Below, one piece after another: positions 24,148 to 26,354 of a DNA stretch of 26,354 bases (its first letter is position 1; each line of letters starts with the position of its first letter). Made by a program: the position numbers and the translations under genes. Origin of the DNA: JAKBCQ01 sp021807585 (GTDB lineage: Bacteria > Planctomycetota > Planctomycetia > Isosphaerales > Isosphaeraceae); assembly GCA_027325115.1 (NCBI GenBank), contig DAHWFG010000574.1:1-26354 (forward strand). Reading direction: 5' to 3'. The notes under the pieces are model-generated. The model was not told the origin of the DNA, ran no database searches, and was given only the letters and a program-made list of their open reading frames with translations.

Positions 24148-26354
24148 GTGTTTCAACGGCCTAACACAAGGCGAAAACGTAAGAAACGCAACCTCAAACC
24201 TGGTGTCACGCCGATGGATCAGATGGAGCCTCGAAACGCCGCCTCGGTCGTCTCGATCGTGGGAACGGGGCTCTCGGCGTCGGCTTACGTCTCAAACGAT
24301 TTCAAACACAATCAAAAGCAACTTGAATTCGAGCGTGAACATAAAATTCAACATCAACACCAAAAGCATCTATATTCGTTCATCCCAATCAGCGACGGCC
24401 TCGATAAAGCCGCGACATTCCGCATCGTCGACTTCGACGGCGAAAGCAAAGCCGAATCGGGCTGGTTGACCGCGAACGATTGGGCCGCGACGAAATCCCT
24501 CGGCAAGCTTCCGCAAAATGCCAATGCAATCCACTTGCCGAAACGTAACGAAGCCGAACTTCGCGCCGAATATCTTAAAGGTCCGAGCCGATCGAACAAC
24601 TCGTTGATCGGCATTTATCACGCTCCGCCGCAAACGCACGCCGGCGGGGGCGCGGCGATGCAGCCCCACGGCGGAGGGTCGTATTCGCCGACCGAACCGG
24701 GCGCCGGAATGATCACGCCGCTTCAATTGCCCACGCCTTTATCTTCAAGTATGAACACGTCGGCGATCATCGCGTCGCCCACCGCGAGTCAGGTTTTGGG
24801 CGACCCGCGCGGAGCTGCGGGGGTCGTCGCCGCGGCGGCAAACAATGTAACCAATAATAATATCGGAATCGGTGGATCGTCGGCGAATTCGTCGATATCA
24901 ACCGTGTCGACGCCTCAAATGACGTCGAACGCGATCTCGTCGCCGACGGGTTCGGGGGGAGGAACGGCGACACCCGGATTCGCCAATCCATCCCCGTCTC
25001 AATTGACCGGGGGATCGAACTCGGCGCCGCTCGGTCAATTCCCGTATTTTCAACTGTACACATTAGACAACAACACCGGCGCCGCGGTGAATCTGATTTC
25101 AAGCGTGAGCGATAACATTCAATCGAGAGATACGACGTCATACGGTTACGACTCCGCTTTTCATCTGACTTCGATTGCGCAAACGATCGGCGGATCGTCG
25201 GGCCCTCAGATTTCGCTCGGCTACGACAGCGGCGGACGATTGACGAGTCAAACGAGGACGATAGGCGGCTCGGGGGTCGCGATCGATACGACGATCGGCT
25301 ACAACGCTACGAATGAGATCTCTTCGATTCTCCACCATTACTCGACGAGTTCGAGCGGAGGGAGCGGAGGAACGACGTACGCGACGATCAACAGTTACAG
25401 CTATGGATATAACAGCGGCGGATTGCTCACCACGCAAACAAACAACGATGGTACGTTCAATTATGCGTATGACAAGACGAATCAATTGACGGGCGTGACG
25501 GGTCCGTGGAACGAGTCGTTCTCTTACGACCTCAACGGCAATCGGACGATGTCGGGGTACACGACGGGCAAAGACAACGAGATGCGCACCGATGCAGTGA
25601 CGATCAAATATACATATGACGCCAACGGCAACATCACATCGATGTCGACCCCCTCGGGGGACGTTTGGACGTACACGTGGAATGATCGCAATGAGATGAC
25701 GGGATTCAGCGAGAAGAATGCGTCGGGGTCGGTGATCGTTTCGGGAACGTATACGGATGATTCGCTTCAGCGTCGCATCGGCGTCGACGAGACTTCGGGC
25801 GGAACGACGACTCAGACTTGGATCGTTTACAACGGCAATTCGAACACGCCTTACGCCGAATTCAACGGCTCTGGAACGCTTTTGGAGCGTTATCTCGCGT
25901 GTTCGTCTTACGTTCCGGGCGTGACGGGGATGGTTGCGCGAACGAGCGCGTCGGGCGTGACCGATTGGTACTTGACGGGCAAGCTCGGCTCGGTGCGCGA
26001 CATCGTCAACACTTCTGGCACTGTCGTCGATCACATTTCGTACGGCGCTTTCGGTTCGATCCGCGCCGAGACCAATCCGAGCTCGGGGAGCCAATTCAAG
26101 TTCGACGGCATGCAGTACGATACGATCACGGGGTTGTACAACGATTGGCATCGAGGATATTCTGCATCAGCCGGAAAGTTTATTTCGCATGATCCCACAG
26201 AATTCTCATCACACGATTATAATCTATATCGCTTTATATTTAACTCAGTTAATAATATGATTGATAATACTGGGTATGTCTATGTTAATCCAAATGGAAC
26301 AATTATGATTCTGCCAGGTAATCAATCAGGATATCCTCCTTGGCATTATTTCAC
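24148..26354 (+). CDS. RHS/YD-repeat protein with variable C-terminal tip, 3' end cut by window
   Basis: The frame is open from 23989 to the window end without a stop. No ATG precedes 24214, so I propose the GTG at 24148 (735 residues seen). This retains the N-terminal motif RNLKPGVTPMDQMEPRNAAS, like the planctomycete LxPxVxxLExR...S leader of surface proteins. An unassigned region (about 70-190) and a Ser/Thr/Asn/Gly-rich linker (about 190-320) follow. YD repeats start near 332 (YGYDSAFHLTSI, YAYDKTNQLTG, FSYDLNGNRT, YTYDANGNIT). The RHS core end is YLTGKLGSVRDIV...TGLYNDWHRGYSASAGKFIS, then NLYRF and DNTG (about 606-709). After this a new sequence, YVYVNPNGTIMILPGNQSG, begins and GC drops sharply. 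RHS proteins with such tips are polymorphic toxins; the tip and any immunity gene lie beyond the window. Confidence 0.85.
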   Translation, partial: MFQRPNTRRKRKKRNLKPGVTPMDQMEPRNAASVVSIVGTGLSASAYVSNDFKHNQKQLEFEREHKIQHQHQKHLYSFIPISDGLDKAATFRIVDFDGESKAESGWLTANDWAATKSLGKLPQNANAIHLPKRNEAELRAEYLKGPSRSNNSLIGIYHAPPQTHAGGGAAMQPHGGGSYSPTEPGAGMITPLQLPTPLSSSMNTSAIIASPTASQVLGDPRGAAGVVAAAANNVTNNNIGIGGSSANSSISTVSTPQMTSNAISSPTGSGGGTATPGFANPSPSQLTGGSNSAPLGQFPYFQLYTLDNNTGAAVNLISSVSDNIQSRDTTSYGYDSAFHLTSIAQTIGGSSGPQISLGYDSGGRLTSQTRTIGGSGVAIDTTIGYNATNEISSILHHYSTSSSGGSGGTTYATINSYSYGYNSGGLLTTQTNNDGTFNYAYDKTNQLTGVTGPWNESFSYDLNGNRTMSGYTTGKDNEMRTDAVTIKYTYDANGNITSMSTPSGDVWTYTWNDRNEMTGFSEKNASGSVIVSGTYTDDSLQRRIGVDETSGGTTTQTWIVYNGNSNTPYAEFNGSGTLLERYLACSSYVPGVTGMVARTSASGVTDWYLTGKLGSVRDIVNTSGTVVDHISYGAFGSIRAETNPSSGSQFKFDGMQYDTITGLYNDWHRGYSASAGKFISHDPTEFSSHDYNLYRFIFNSVNNMIDNTGYVYVNPNGTIMILPGNQSGYPPWHYF

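Noticed and set aside
25138..26151. Long minus-strand frame of 337 codons opposite the RHS repeats
   Set aside because: Very Arg/Val-rich, codon complement of the YD repeats; the plus-strand frame has clear RHS motifs.
1..26354. CRISPR arrays, tRNA/rRNA genes and intact insertion sequences
   Set aside because: I looked for regularly spaced repeats, tRNA-like cloverleafs and transposase motifs and saw none that hold up.

Overview
This 26.4 kb window looks like chromosomal DNA of a planctomycete (Planctomycetota), probably from the Isosphaerales/Gemmatales side. That assignment is inferred from gene content. The clues are a DUF1559 type IV pilin-like protein at the left edge, a DUF1080 (3-keto-disaccharide hydrolase-like) secreted protein, a CotH protein fused to EF-hand repeats, a sugar-phosphate isomerase/epimerase family TIM barrel, a YD-repeat protein whose N-terminus resembles the planctomycete surface-protein motif LxPxVxxLExR, and very frequent CGATCG. 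Almost all genes lie on the minus strand; only a coiled-coil protein (5838-6911) and the RHS protein (24148 to the right edge) are on the plus strand.

Layout from left to right: a DUF1559 N-terminus (1-156, -); a 0.55 kb gap; a fused membrane/spermidine-synthase-like protein (707-3463, -); a membrane-anchored protein with two DUF6599-like modules (3557-5248, -); a 0.6 kb gap; a planctomycete coiled-coil protein with a CUE-like tail (5838-6911, +). Next comes a minus-strand block transcribed right to left: CotH/EF-hand protein, DUF4956 membrane protein, OmpR-type response regulator, and sensor kinase (12394 down to 7168). A second minus-strand block holds an FGE-sulfatase-fold protein, a zinc-ribbon GTPase of the double-GTPase (DO-GTPase2) type, and a GAP1-N2-like protein (15451 down to 12753). 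This is the most interesting locus: it is a minimal version of the GTPase/GAP1 systems proposed from comparative genomics to act in biological conflict or signalling.

Further right are a small secreted Tyr/Pro-rich protein followed by a strong intrinsic terminator, a GT2 glycosyltransferase downstream of a TIM-barrel epimerase, a DUF1080 protein, and a gltX - pfkB - thpR run with a recognisable sigma70-type promoter before gltX. From about 22.6 to 24.15 kb no gene can be supported; the stretch holds decayed coding traces and a probable dispersed intergenic repeat. The window ends inside an RHS/YD-repeat protein. At its 3' end, counted GC drops from about 57% to about 31% just where the RHS core gives way to a variable tip, which is the classic signature of a polymorphic toxin C-terminus.

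Two gene groups suggest joint function. CotH and DUF4956 commonly occur together, often with a VTC polyphosphate polymerase, which is not visible here; in this window they are followed by a two-component system. The FGE/GTPase/GAP1 genes are tightly packed (a 4-bp ATGA overlap, then a 45-bp gap) and probably make one complex.
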